NCBI GenBank assembly: GCA_033002965.1
Contig: JAURVB010006418.1
Location: 124,001-188,000, forward strand
DNA from: Piper betle
Taxonomy: Eukaryota; Streptophyta; Magnoliopsida; Piperales; Piperaceae
DNA: 64,000 bases
Reading direction: 5' to 3'
The notes beneath the pieces were generated by a model, which was not told the origin of the DNA, searched no databases, and saw only the letters and a program-made list of their open reading frames with translations. This document shows positions 46,906 through 58,639 of the stretch, piece after piece. Position 1 is the stretch's first letter; each line of letters starts with the position of its first letter. Position numbers and translations under genes: made by a program.

Positions 46906-47159
46906 TCTAGTAATTTTAATTACTCGCATTTAGTTTTTAAGACAAATTTGATGGACATACTTAGTATTTTTGATCAGGATAAAATTTTCTTTGTATTTAA
47001 AATATATTATAGTATGTGATGCATTCATTTATTCATTGAAGTCAATGATTATACTTAGTATGGGCTGGAGAGATCCAACCCTTATGTAAAAGAAATGGAA
47101 AAGGGAAATCGGTTAGAGTAAATATGAGTAGACGGTTAAACGAACAAGGAAATTATTTA
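46906..47159. other. Unassigned AT-rich DNA
   Basis: No motif or open frame was recognised. It lies between a TRIM and an Athila relic and may be LTR sequence of the latter. Confidence 0.25.
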
Positions 47160-49182
47160 GACTAACATGTGGACACAGTCAGAAGTGAACCAACTCTAAC
47201 TAATTAGTTGCTTGCCATGTTGGATTATTATTCAATGTTAGTTTTACACTTATAGTGGTCTAGAGGGTTGTTTAAGTAGAACAAACATTGAAACCAATTT
47301 GCGGTAAGGTCTGAGTTGGTCGAATTTGGCTAAATATTGCTAAGGGGTTGAACCTTGATGACCCATAAAGGTCTAAGTAGGGGCTAGAACGTGGGTAGGG
47401 GTGGTTGCTCAAGGCTTGCTAGGAGGCTTGAATGGTAATTAAAGAAAGGGGAAATTAAGAAAGGAGTATATAAAGACCTTAAGAGGAAATTTAACTCTTT
47501 TTTCTTTAAAAACCATAAGGGCCAACTCTCTCTCCCTCTTGCACACAAATTAGGTTTCTTTTATTAGTGATTTTTTTTTCAAACGACTCATCCAACTTAT
47601 TAATTTGTTCGATGATAGAAGTGTTCGTTATTTTTCTTTGTTTGATAATATAATATGAAGAGATTCTATGGGTGCCTATATTGTGAGTTAAGTTGTGAAT
47701 GTTTTTCCCTATATAATTTTCGTGTAACTCCCCACTTTTATTTTGATGATGCTTAGATGATGTCTATGCTATTGTTAATATAATTTAAGAAAGTGATATA
47801 GATTTATAGTAAAGATTTTATTGAGGCAAAATCATAGATGACTTGTCATGATAGAAGTGATGTAGGTGAGTTTGTTAACCAAATCATTTCAAGTTATCCT
47901 TATTTATCCTTGTTTGAGCCAATTTTGAGGGTATAGTTAACTTGTTATGCTTGTTTTCCTTTGATATTAATAGACATGGCCTTTATTTCATTTTAGTTTT
48001 TCTTGTTTGTTAATTGTCCTAACATAAAACCTTAGTGATTGACTTTTTTCAAGGTTAGAATGAATTAATTACTAAATGAGAATGATGTCTTGGGGTATGA
48101 AGGAGTTGAAAGAAAATGCTGAAATTTTTTATGAAGTATTGAAATTTTATAAGTTAAAGAAAAGAATATGAAAGAGGAGTTGAAAAAAAGAAAAAAAATG
48201 GTGTTTCGTGGTTATTCTATAAATTATGTGGGTTTTTGGAAGCAGAATAGGAGTAATTGGATGACATTGTTAGTGACAAGGATTTAAATTAATTTTTTAA
48301 GCTTGGAAAGTGTCTTAAGCTAAGGTTTATTGTTTGTGACCTTGATATCAATTTTTAGCCTTTATCCTAGCCCTATTACAACCTATAAAGTCCTATTGAC
48401 CTTGATTGACAAGGTACCTATATTAGTGGAGAGAAAATTTATACTTGAACTTATGGAGAATTTGATTTACTTGTATTTAATGATGGTATAAGCTGATTCT
48501 AAACTCATTTGAGAGATATGTTTGGGAGTTTTATTTTCTTTTCGTATTGGGAATTATGTCTGCACTTTTATTTTGTAATTTGATGTCTTGTGAATTTTGA
48601 AATGTTATTATTTGATTTTAAGGAATAATATTCGTGCACTAATGAGAAGTTATAAATTGATTTGTTGGATGGGTTGTGTGGAGTGGAGAAATAACTCGAG
48701 TCTAGTTTAGGTTTTGTTCGGGACTAGTAAATATTCAAGTTTGGGGGTGTGATAACTCTGTAAAAGAGTTATTAGTCTTTGCATTTCATATTGATTTTTG
48801 TCATGTTTCGAGTGATTTTTATTTCAATTTTATTAGTTTAAGAGTTTATTAGATATTATTAATCATGAAAGAAATTATTGTGATTTTTGTGTAAAAAATG
48901 TTAATTAATGTTGTTCTACCAGGTATAAGAGTTAGAAGTCGATCCGGAATGAATTCATGGCAAAATCGGACCAAAAAGCTTAATCTGGAAATTATAACCA
49001 AGAGCTGAGTGCTCGAGCACTAGATGCGGTAAAAGAGTTATTATTCGTTGCACATCATATTGATTTTTGTCATGCTTCGAGTGATTTTTATTTCAATTTT
49101 ATTAGTTTAAGAGTTTATTAGATATTATTAATAATGCACGAAATTATTGTGATTTTGGTGTAAAAAGTGCTAATTAATTATA
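47160..49182 (+). mobile_element. Athila-type relic X, plus strand, mostly deleted
   Basis: A TATA box (gagtatataaagacc) near 47,467 and the stretch to 47,740 belong to an LTR that also occurs inverted at 49278-49492. About 1 kb of AT-rich 3' interior follows. The purine tract aagtttgggggtg ends at 48749 and a second LTR starts TGATAACTCTG at 48750. That LTR runs to 49182, where it meets minus-strand Athila sequence. No gag or pol remains. Purine tract and LTR start match Athila elements. The left edge is approximate. Confidence 0.55.
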
Positions 49183-49492
49183 GCACCAAAAACTTGACGT
49201 GAAAATTATAATGCAAGTGCACATGCCGAATCAAGTGATCAAAGTGATAAGAAAGTATCGTCCCACGATGAATTATTATTAAGCAATATAGTGGAAAATA
49301 AAAGTTGGGAGTTACATAAAAATTATATAGGGAAAAACATTCGCAACTCAACTCACAATGTAGACACCCATAGAATCTCTTCATATTGTATTATCAAACA
49401 AAGAAAAAGAACAACCACTTCTATCATCGAACAAATTAATAAGTTGGATGAGTCATATGAAATAAAAAAATCACTAAGGAAAGAAACCTAAT
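47555..49492. repeat. Large inverted repeat (arms about 186 and 215 bp)
   Basis: The left arm 47555-47740 and right arm 49278-49492 are reverse complements at high identity by eye. Shared phrases include gatgatagaagtg, ...tgaagagattctatggg... and gaatgtttttccctatat. The loop is about 1.54 kb. The arms are LTR parts of two Athila-type elements lying in opposite orientation. Confidence 0.85.
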
Positions 49493-49589
49493 TTATTTTA
49501 ACATCAAGCAAACACCCCAAACTTAAACAATGCATTGGCCCAATGTTAAAAAATTAGACTTAAAATAACAAAACAAAAGGACTTCTATG

Positions 49590-50003
49590 TTAGGACAAAA
49601 TAAGTGGAAGGGATAAAACACAAACCAAAATAAAAGTAGAAACTTCCGAATTAAAAACTAAATCATCTATCTTACAAAAAATGGGTTGCCTCCCATAAAG
49701 TGGTAAATTTTTAGTCATCAACCCGACTATTCTAACATAGCTATTATGAAGAAAAAGTAATGAAGGTTTGGTGTACGGGAGCATTACCTCAAGATAAAGC
49801 TTAAGTCTTTGCCTATTAACTTTAAAAGTTGTACCTGAACCTTCCTTACAAATTTTAACAGCTCCATGGGGGAATACTTGTCGAACGATGAAAGGGCTTA
49901 AAAATGCATACCTCAAATGGGATGGAAGCTGTTTTAACTCCAAGGTCGGTGGGACTTCAATGGAAGGCTTGATCCTCATCAATATTGAAGGCTGCAACTT
50001 CAA
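49590..50003 (-). pseudogene. Athila pol: start of RT joined to end of integrase
   Basis: A 137-residue minus-strand frame. Residues about 12-35 (KPSIEVPPTLELKQLPSHLR) are the conserved entry into Athila reverse transcriptase. From residue 36 it continues FIVRQVFPHGAVKI, then GTTFKVNRQRLK, which belongs to the integrase C-terminus near the end of pol. The join is near 49,898. The RT catalytic core, RNase H and integrase core are missing, yet the frame is open across the join. The product could not copy or insert DNA. Confidence 0.82.
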
Positions 50004-50098
50004 AGGCTCAAATATATTTTGACCTCAGGGTGAATGTTGGAGTAGAATTTAGCAGGTGCAAATACTCCCTTTTTTCCTCATCACCAGAATCATCAACA

Positions 50099-50775
50099 TC
50101 AAAAACTAATGTGGCTGCTAAAGGTCAATGAGATATATTTCCTCGAACATAGCTGATGATCAATATAAAAACAATCATCTGCTGGTTCCGAATATTGCAT
50201 ATCCTTAAAAATATTGAATACCACTTCCTCATTATCCACTTTCATTATTATATCACTAGCAGCTACATCAATTAATGTCCTCCCAGTGGCAAGAAAAGGC
50301 CTACCAACTATAATGGGTACATTTGACTCTTCCTCCATATCCACAATCACAAAATCGGTTGGGAATATAAATTTGTCTACCTTGACAAATATCTTTTCAA
50401 TCTTCCCTTCTGGAAAAATGTAGGAGCGGTCAGCCAATTGCAAATTAATGTGCTACCTTTTAACTCCCCCAAACCTAACTTCTTATATATAGAAAGAGGC
50501 ATCAAATTAATGTTTGCACCTAAGTCACATAATACTTGACAACAAAAGTTTGGGCCTATGGCAAAAGGGATAGTAAACCGCCCTAGGTCTTTTAGCTTTG
50601 GTGGAAGCTTCCATTGTAGTACAATACTACACTCTTCATTAAGGGCAATTGTTTCAAAATCCTCCAACTTTTTCTTCTTACATAATATTTGCTTTATGAA
50701 TATAGCATAGCTCAACATCTTCTCTAGCGCTTCAACAAATGGGATATTTGCAAAAAAGCTTCTTAAACACCTCAA
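50099..50775 (-). pseudogene. Athila aspartic protease region
   Basis: The frame at 50775-50377 includes LPPKLKDLGRFTIPFAIG, then DLGANINLMPLSIYKKLGL. The D-L-G-A at residues 84-87 is the active-site loop of the retroelement protease. A frameshift leads to 50443-50099, with FPEGKIEKIFVKVDKFIFP and VPIIVGRPFLATGRTLIDV, the second half of the protease fold. It would process the gag-pol polyprotein. The frameshift breaks it. Confidence 0.82.
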
Positions 50776-50910
50776 AAATTGCTGAAATTTGTTGTCTTAT
50801 TTACTTTTTTGTAGTCTCTAAGGATATGGAACTCTTGAGAACCGGTTATGTTGATCAAATGAACCTTTAGGTGGTAGGACTTCTACCAATTCATCCTTGT
50901 TTTCTTCATT

Positions 50911-51374
50911 TCATTTAACTACCTGTGGGTTAGCCATGGGACTTGGTGTCTTTTGATTATGAGGATTTTCCAATTCATTACCACTTCTCAATGTAAAGGC
51001 TTTTTTATCCTCTTCCCTAGGATTTTGAGTATCACTAGGGAGCTCACCTTGTGGCCTATTACTCAATGCACTAGTAATCTGACCCATTTGAGTCTCCAAA
51101 TTCCTCATAGAAGCCTGCCGAATTTTCATAAATTGCATGAACATTTCCTCCATAGTTGGTTTCTTTCCTGAGGTTGTATGCTATTGTGCTGAAAACCTAG
51201 AGGAGCTTGTTGTTGTGGACCTAGCGTTGAGGCTTGGTTGCCTCCCCATGCAAAGTTTAGATGATTCCTCCATCATGGATTATAAGTATTGGAATAAGGA
51301 TCATTTTGCTGTCTGGTATAGCTTCCAACAAAATTTACTGGTTCAGGATTGTTGATACAATGCTCAGTAGGGTG
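50911..51374 (-). pseudogene. Athila gag C-terminal part, beyond the insertion of solo LTR C
   Basis: The piece next to solo LTR C (51374-51170) reads from a knuckle remnant HPTEHC through YSNTYNP, a stop, WRNHLNFAWGG. It continues at 51153-50911 with ETQMGQITSALSNRPQGELP, then an EDKKAFTLRSG segment, typical of the end of Athila gag. The other half of the knuckle is across the insertion, near 55,490. Confidence 0.75.
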
Positions 51375-51651
51375 TGTAACACCCCGGCTCCTGTTCACCC
51401 ATGAACCAACCCAAAAATGTCACCGGCAACCTAGTCGTCCGCTAATCTACTTGATTTGGCTAAGCTGACCCGGATCTACCCTCAGTGTCTCAAAATGGAA
51501 GTGCAAACATGAAATGCATGGATGGGATGCTTGGGTTCTAATGTGGTCCTACATGCATGCTATGATGTGCAAGCAAAAACAAGACAATGCAGCAAGCACG
51601 AATTCAAATAAAGATTCATTAATTTGTACTGAAAAAACAGACATAGTCTCC

Positions 51652-53331
51652 TGTAACGACCCGGCCATTTGTCACAACATTGTGGGCCTAGCTGGCCAGG
51701 TGTTACTCTCAATTAAGCAAATATGTCTAACATTTTTTTAACAAAAACATATATAAAGATCCCACAGTCTTAGACCGTTTCCCAGTAGCCACACTTATTT
51801 CTCAAATAAATAATAAAAGGAGTCCGCATATTTATTTTGCTCCATGCCCTGGTTGTCAATCACCTACTTTCGTATCTGCACACCTGCGGAGGCAATTCCG
51901 CATTAGTGATTACAACACCCAGTAGTATAATAGATAAAACAAATCAAGTACATTCCACTATTTCCTTATGTTTATTTTAATATACGGTAGAGCGATTCCG
52001 CTATACTCCAAAACAATGCGGAGGAGGTATCCGCTGTGATCCACACACCCCGGCCGTAGCCCTTTTGTGGGGAGGCTACCACTACCGTCTCCAGTGCTAG
52101 TGCCTCAGCACACCCTGGCCGTAGCCTTTTTGTGGGGAAGCTATCACTGCACTCAGGTGATTGCTACGCCCCATTTGTGGGGAAAGCTCTCACTACCAAT
52201 TCTAGTGCCAGTGCCTCACACACCCCAGCCGTAGCCTTTTTATGGGGAGGCTATCACTGCACTCAGGTGAATGCTACGCCTCGTTTGTGGGGAAGCTCTC
52301 ACTGCCAATTCTAGTGCCAGTGCCTCACACACCCCGGCCGTAGCCTTTTTATGGGGAGGCTATCACTGCACTCCAGTGCGATGGAGGAATCGTTGTGCCT
52401 CACTCACCCCGGCCGTAGCCTTTTTATGGGGCGGCTATCACTTCTCCAAAACAATGTCGATGCATTACACAATTTACGCACATAATACGACCCAGTGTCG
52501 AGACTGAGTCAATTCTTTGACCCCGGTTGCACTCGGTGCATGGTGGTCGAATCTGGCTCAGGCCGACCTAGGCTACCAATAAGGAAAGTACGATGTTCTA
52601 CCTATTATACGTACCTGACTTGTGATTTCGTCTGACTGTGACCCGTGAACCATAATCTAAATGAGGGCATAAAATTATACATTAGTATAATTTTATTTTG
52701 CATGAACCTACATGTAACTTACATGACTAATTTACTATCAATTTTAAATGATGTAATTAGTTCATGTTAGTCTTCATTCCTTATTAAATTTTCAGCAATT
52801 CTAATGATAATTAATTATTAACATGTCCATTTACAAAACAACTAAACAATCGACAAGAACCCCATGCATAAGACGCTGGAGATCTAGCAACTTGGCAGGG
52901 CGTCTTCAACAAACCTTGCATGCAAGAATCCTAATGGAAACAAATAAGATGAGGGATGAAGTACTCACACAGTAATGGGGAGGTCACCTGGGCCGGAGAT
53001 GAGGGATGAAATACTCCATCCTCCTGCATATATATACACTTCAACCATTCCCTCCATGAAATTCTCATACCCCATCATCCATTGGTATTTCCTAGGTTCA
53101 ACGAGCCCCTTCATTAAATTCTCACACGCCATCATCCATTGGTATTTCTTAGGTTCAACGACCCCTTCATTAAATTCTCATACCCCATCATCCATTCATG
53201 AATAGGTATTTTCTAGGTGACCTTAAGTCGAACCATGACCGGTCGACTTGATAACCAACCATATTGGTTCATCTATATTTATTTCATAATATTTAGGTTC
53301 GAGTCTTGTAATAAAAATCATGGTTTTTACA
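51652..53331 (-). mobile_element. Solo LTR D (1680 bp), perfect target duplication, nested in C
   Basis: On the plus strand it starts TGTAACGACCCGG and ends ATGGTTTTTACA. Flanks are TCTCC at 51647-51651 and 53332-53336. It matches E in reverse. It is 328 bases longer than E, mostly through extra copies of an internal minisatellite. A TATA box lies near 53,030 on the minus strand, as in E. The nesting is D in C in Athila. Confidence 0.93.
52040..52440. repeat. Minisatellite in solo LTR D (period about 109-110 bp)
   Basis: The core ggccgtagcctttttatggg recurs with starts of GCCGTAGCC at about 52053, 52118, 52228, 52337 and 52413, and half-unit variants gctacgcc at 52163 and 52272. E keeps only two units at 44.34-44.45 kb. 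The three middle starts are 109-110 bases apart. Confidence 0.88.
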
Positions 53332-54399
53332 TCTCCCCTAAAAGTGCAATAAGGGCCACCCTGTCAACAATAAACATCATATATTTATATCAATAGGCAA
53401 GAAAATATAATCGAAACATTTCATTTTCCATCACATTCTAGTTGTCCTTGCTTCGTAGTTTACCCTGCACATTTTTCACTTTCCATTTCCATTCACATGC
53501 AAAATGATCATAATAGATTCACAGTTATAACATATCAAATTCATCAACACAGTTCAATACATGTCATCATCACCATATACACTCAGTAGGTACATGTGTG
53601 TGTGATTTATGTGTTGCTCCTCCGCAGTCCCTCGGGAATGAAGCGGGTTCTCCCCAACTCCAGAGCCCGCTTTGATGAGCACACACCCTATCTCAAGACA
53701 TGGCCATTGATAACCCTCATTCCATCTCTCACTGAAAATGTGAAAACTATACATATATAGGTCTGGGTTGGGATTTATACAATAGGCCGAAGGTAATTTG
53801 TGGTGGATCTTAATTTCGAAAATTGGCTCTAGGGATCTCAACCTCAAGGGTTATTAATCCAAAAAATTGTTGGCTAAATGGCCCGAGTTAAGTGGGATCT
53901 GATAAAATGCCACTTAACTTGCCCTGCACATGATAAGTAAAATACAAAATAGAATTGCGTAAAATAGAGAATGAGTCCTAAATGGACCTGGTAGAAGCTC
54001 CAATCAGGTCCTCATGCCTACACGGCAAGCTCCTACTCCATACCTACACTACAAACGAGAAGCTAACCCCCGCTAATGATGAAGTCATATATCCTATATC
54101 ACGCATACATCCATCACACATCAATCATAGTCACATTAACATATGTCAATTCTAGCAAGTCTACTTAGACTAGTTTGCATTAAATCATGATCATTACTTA
54201 GTCACTCTAATTAGTTTATTAGCTTCCATTTTTAACACCACTCAATCAAACAATTTTATATTTTATTCTTAATCAAATCTATATTTATATATATAATTAT
54301 AACACACAATTCACCAATCCTGGCATGCTATACTAATAACAATAACCCTTAATAAATTAAGTCAGAGTTGATTATCCTCGTGTCGTCGGCAAGTAGCAA

Positions 54400-55035
54400 C
54401 AGCTAAGGTTTTGTCGCGCAACTTGAAACTTGAATTCTGCACTTAGCGGCATTTAAAGTTTGATTTGGATATGATTGGATGAGTGCGGAAAATTTTTGTG
54501 ATTCAGGTTTTGTCAGCGGGTTCCGGTGGTTTTCTGACGATCTCCAGTGGCTTCCCGATAGTTTTTTAACGACTTTTCCGGTGGGACAATCGGAGCTATG
54601 GGTTGGCACCAGCTCTGCAAGTTCAACCCAGGTGGTGACGGTGAGGACGGTTGCGGTGGGGATGATCACCAGTGGCGGCGTCGAGTTTAGTCAGAGCGCT
54701 TGGTCGCTTTGATCGGACCCACGGCCGACCTCTATGGTCGTACAAGGTAGGGGGGAAATGTCGGGGAGGTCGAGGGAGTGGTCGTCGATGTCATGGCGGC
54801 TGCACTGTCCAAATAGCGGCAAATCGACAGTGGGAGCGTTGCGGCTCGTGGGGCGATTCCGGTGTCATGGCGGCAAGACGGTAGCCAGGGTTGGTCGGGG
54901 CGGCATGGCAAGGTGGGGCGGCATCAATTGGTAGCAGTGCGACATCGGCGATGGCGGCGGCGACAACCACAAGGGCAGCGATAGGGTTGTGGAGGTGAGG
55001 AACCGTCAGGAGGGAGAAGAAACGCTTCGGTGGCA
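54400..55035. other. Worn GC-rich block of solo LTR C
   Basis: It corresponds to the GC-rich blocks of A (3240-3980) and B (30,790-31,500). Short frames on both strands here are unlike those in A and B, so they are not conserved genes. Confidence 0.6.
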
Positions 55036-55501
55036 AATTCGTAAAAAAGTATTGACTCAATTCCTACTCAAGTCAAAATAATAACTAGTTCATAATAAAT
55101 CCTTAAAAAATCTAGAAAAGTATGGAAAGATCCCATAAAATATATTACACACCATAACACACAATAACATGTTCTATAACTAATAACTCACCCAAACTTC
55201 CCTATAACGCGTCCTAATGCGTTATTCAGCCTAAAACTATTTTTACGATCAAATACATAAAAAGAAAAATACTGTATACTTTCATATATTCTGATAACTC
55301 ATTTCTCACCATCTTTTTGATGTTATCATCATATATTCAGGTACACTTGACCCACATCACTCATAACTCACAGCTGGCCTCAACTTAGCATGCGGTTCAT
55401 GAAACTGACTCGACTCGAATCGACATTTGAACTGACTGGTTCACCGTAGTAAAACACTAACTCGAGTCACGGGTTTTACAGGATGTCCTTCAACATACCA
55501 C

Positions 55502-56383
55502 TCACTTAATTGCTATCATGTTCACTGAATTCACATTAGCATTCATCCTCAAAGCTATTTGTTTAGACATAGCAGCCACTTGTGCAGACAAAACGCTCAA
55601 TTTGTCCACGTCGAGAATACCTCCACTCTTCTTCCTCATTGCTTTGTCTTGTCCCATCTGATAATGGTTAGATGCCAGCTTTTTCAATAATCCATTAGCT
55701 TTTCTATATAATTTACTCATGAGGGATCTGGTGGCAGCAACATCTACAATAGATTTAGTTTGTCCATGTAGTCCATTGTAAAATGTTTGAATTTGAACCC
55801 ATAGGGGAATTCCACGGTATGGACACTTCCTTAGTAAATCCTTGAACCTCTCCCATGCATCATAAAGCGATTCGTTATCCAGCTTCACAAAAGAAGTAAT
55901 ATCATTACGAAAATTGACAATTTTAAACAGTGGAAAGTATTTAAGCAAAAACATTCTCTCTAATTCATCCCAAGTTGTAATAGAATTAGGCGCCTGTGAA
56001 TTCAACCATAACCTTGCATTTCTAGCTAAAGAATATGGAAATAATCGAAGCCAGATAGCTTCCTCAGACACTTGATTTATTTTAAATGAATCACGAATAG
56101 CAATAAAATTGAGCAGGTGAGTATGAAGATCTTCATGCACCAGTCTTGCAAATTGTCCCATAGTTTGCAGCATTTGGAACATCATTGGTTTTAATTCAAA
56201 GCTATTTGCTGCAATCGGTGGCTTGAGAATGCTTGAATGTAATCTGTCTAAAATAGAAAGAGCAAACCAGAGTTTTTGTGTCATCATCATTGGCTGCCGG
56301 TGGAAGACTATTATTCCTCTTCCCTGCCTCCATTGCTCTCTGAACTCTAGCTTCTTGGCATAGTCACCGACAAGTTCTCTCAA
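55502..56383 (-). pseudogene. Athila gag N-terminal and central part
   Basis: A 293-residue minus-strand frame. The central part carries the retrotransposon gag core: SFKINQVSEEAIWLRLFPYS, ARLWLNSQAPNSITTWDELE, LKYFPLFKIVNFRNDITSF and LYDAWERFKDLLRKCPYRG. An expected ATG is not seen; the frame opens at TTG, so the true start may be lost or further up. It runs until shortly before solo LTR C at 55480, which splits the following zinc knuckle. Gag would form the particle that packages element RNA. The frame is open over almost the whole piece, the best preserved part of this element. Confidence 0.88.
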
Positions 56384-56540
56384 TCTTTAGGTTAGATATG
56401 GTTTTAGATCCTAAGTAACTTCTCCTTGCATGCACTATGCAATACCTAATTAAATAATAAAGAAAAAAAACTTAAGATGAGATGAGAACAATTTAATTAA
56501 ACAATCAAACTAATTTTGATAAAATCAAATTCTAGTTTAA

Positions 56541-56559
56541 TTCCCCGGCAATGGCTCCA
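56541..56559 (-). other. Primer binding site of the Athila element
   Basis: The minus strand reads TGGAGCCATTGCCGGGGAA six or so bases after the LTR end. It resembles the Athila site TGGCGCCGTTGCCGGGGA with a few changes. Confidence 0.8.
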
Positions 56560-56565
56560 AAAACT

Positions 56566-58118
56566 TGATGTGAAAGTTATAACGCAAGTGCACGTACCAA
56601 ATCAAGTAATAAAAGTGATAAGAAAGTATCGTCCCACGAGCAATTATCATTAGAAGTTTTCAATTACCAAAACTAATTTAATTAATTGTACTTAAATAGA
56701 AATGAATTCATAGAGTGATTAAATTATTGATTAAGGCTAAACTAATCTAAATGCAATATTTAAATCAAATATTAACTTCATGACGATAAACCTAGGATCC
56801 CCAATTTTACCTAATGCTCTATATAATTAAAGTTATAACATCTACCTATGAATTGTGCATTTAGATTATTAACCACGGGAATTAATTATTCATGACATCT
56901 CTTGATTCACCATAAACTTATCATTTGCACCCAACTCCTGTATCTCTATGAAATTGTGTATGTAAAATGATATGTTAAGTTCTGCCCTTAACAGTTACTA
57001 AAGATATATGAGTATATCTCTATCTCACATGTGAATCACCTAAAACAGATGAACAAAGGATATTTTATTCACTGACAAATTTAATCCTTCTATCTCTAAA
57101 GAAGATCAAATTTCTAAATCTAGCAATAGATGGCTAGACTAATGATAGCATTGAAAATGGAATAAAATAGATGATCCAACATCACAATTACAAAGATAAA
57201 ATTTAATAACCTTTATTAATCCATGCACTAGATATCATTGAAAATCGTATACATGAATTTACTCCATAATCTATTCAATTAAACTCAAGAAATTCATATC
57301 TGATATGAAAGACACCATTTAATTACAAAGAAAACTAAATCAGAATAAGGAAACTCTTTTGAAGAAAGTGTCTTCTTCTACTGATCCAACTTCTTTGTCA
57401 TTCCTACTCATCTTTCGTGCCGTCACTTCACCATCCCGTGTTGTTCTTCTACTTTAGTTAAAACCCTAATTAAGTTTATAAAGGATCCACCCAAATATTT
57501 AAGTGGGGTCCACCAAGATCTCCAGAAATATCAAAAAAATCAGTTTTTTTGTCGCCAGCGCTCGAGCGCTCTAAATCCCGTGCTCGAACACTCTACTCTC
57601 GGTTATAATTTCTAGGTGACGCTTTTTGTTCGATTTTGCCCTAAATTCATTTTGGATCGACTTCTAACTCTTATACCCTACTAGAACAATATTAATTAGC
57701 ACTTTTTACACCAAAACCACAATAATTTCTTGTATTATTAATAATATCTAATAAACTCTTAAACAAATAAAATTAAATAAAAATCACTCAAAACATGGCA
57801 AAAATTAATATTATGTGCAAAGAATAATAACTCTTTTACCACATCTAGTGCTTGAGCACTCAGCTCTTGGTTATAATTTCCAAGTTATGCTTTTGGTCCG
57901 ATTTCACCCCGAATTCATGCCAGATCGACTTCTAACTCTTATACCCTGTTAGAACAACATTAATTAGTACTTTTTACACCAAAATTACAATAATTTCTTG
58001 CATTATTAATAATATCTAATAAACTCTTAAACTAATAAAATTAAAATAAAAATTACTTGAAACATGACAAAAATCAATATGAAATCCAAAGAATAATAAC
58101 TCTTTTATAGAGTTTTAG
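56566..58118 (-). repeat. 5' LTR of the Athila element (about 1.55 kb)
   Basis: On the minus strand it ends ...ttcacatca before the primer site. Its start is near 58118, where ctaaaactctataaaagag stands for the expected TGATAACTC. Two related units of about 270-280 bp lie at 57557-57840 and 57841-58108. No TATA box was clear. Confidence 0.65.
57557..58108 (-). repeat. Two-unit tandem duplication in the Athila LTR with palindromes
   Basis: Each unit runs from a gctcgagc-type palindrome through ggttataatttc, cgacttctaactcttatacc and aatatctaataaactctta to aataataactctttta. The first unit opens with the perfect 14-bp palindrome AGCGCTCGAGCGCT (57557-57570). The second has AGTGCTTGAGCACT (57847-57860), one step from perfect. 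Relic X has the same two-unit layout and GTGCTCGAGCAC at 49009-49020. Confidence 0.8.
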
Positions 58119-58639
58119 CTCCTCTTGTTCATTAGCTACACCTTCATGCTCTTTGGTGTTTCAAAGTTTTCCAAGACATCCCCAATTGAAAACAACTGAA
58201 GAATAGGTTAGCAATTCAACTTTAATATAGTAAATTCATGTATCATGTGCACATTCTTGCTGTATTTTATTTGAATTATATATAAATGTATGCATTTATG
58301 GTGGTTCAATATTTATTTGATTATTTGATACATGCACATCATAATTGGTTCGTGATGGAGATGGTTAGTGTTAATCAATGTACAAATCGATTATTGTGTT
58401 GTTTGAGGTCTAAAATAATAAGTTGAGAAAAATAATGCAATAACTTAGTTTTAATGATCAACAAACATTCTTAACTTTTGATTTTGATGTAAATAAGAGG
58501 TATAAAAAGTTTCAACACGTTCTGAACATGTTTGAGTAGTTTCCTGCAAAACCTTAGTTGAATTGACAAAAGTTGTTCAGTTTAAGGATGTTTTAATTGT
58601 AAATATGGGTAGAGACCATAAACTGAAAATCCTTTTAAA
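58119..58639. other. Unassigned AT-rich DNA
   Basis: No open frame or terminal repeat was recognised. It may be the 3' untranslated part of the copia relic that follows on the minus strand. Confidence 0.25.

Larger units (their letters stand above)
51375..55480 (-). mobile_element. Solo LTR C, diverged relative of A and B, split by D
   Basis: On the plus strand it starts TGTAACACCCCGG and ends GGGTTTTACA. Flanks are GGGTG (51370-51374) and GGATG (55481-55485), a 5-bp duplication with one mismatch. Without D it is 2426 bases, shorter than A (2952) and B (2995). It is more AT-rich and diverged, so probably older. It lies inside Athila gag. A worn GC-rich block remains at 54.4-55.0 kb. Confidence 0.85.
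49183..58118 (-). mobile_element. Athila-type Ty3/gypsy element, minus strand, internally deleted
   Basis: On the minus strand: LTR (58118-56566), primer site, gag, protease, a short RT/integrase fusion relic, a purine tract (aagtttggggtg, about 49,527-49,516) and a short LTR piece. Gag and the primer site are Athila-like. Nearly all of RT, RNase H and integrase is deleted. Gag is split by solo LTR C, which holds solo LTR D. Removing these leaves about 4.8 kb. At 49183 a primer-site-like scrap (minus ttttggtgcta) follows the lower LTR, so the lower edge is a rearranged join, not a clean end. Confidence 0.75.

Noticed and set aside
54479..55060. Overlapping open frames on both strands around 54.5-55.1 kb
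   Set aside because: They lie in the GC-rich block of solo LTR C and do not match the frames in A or B.
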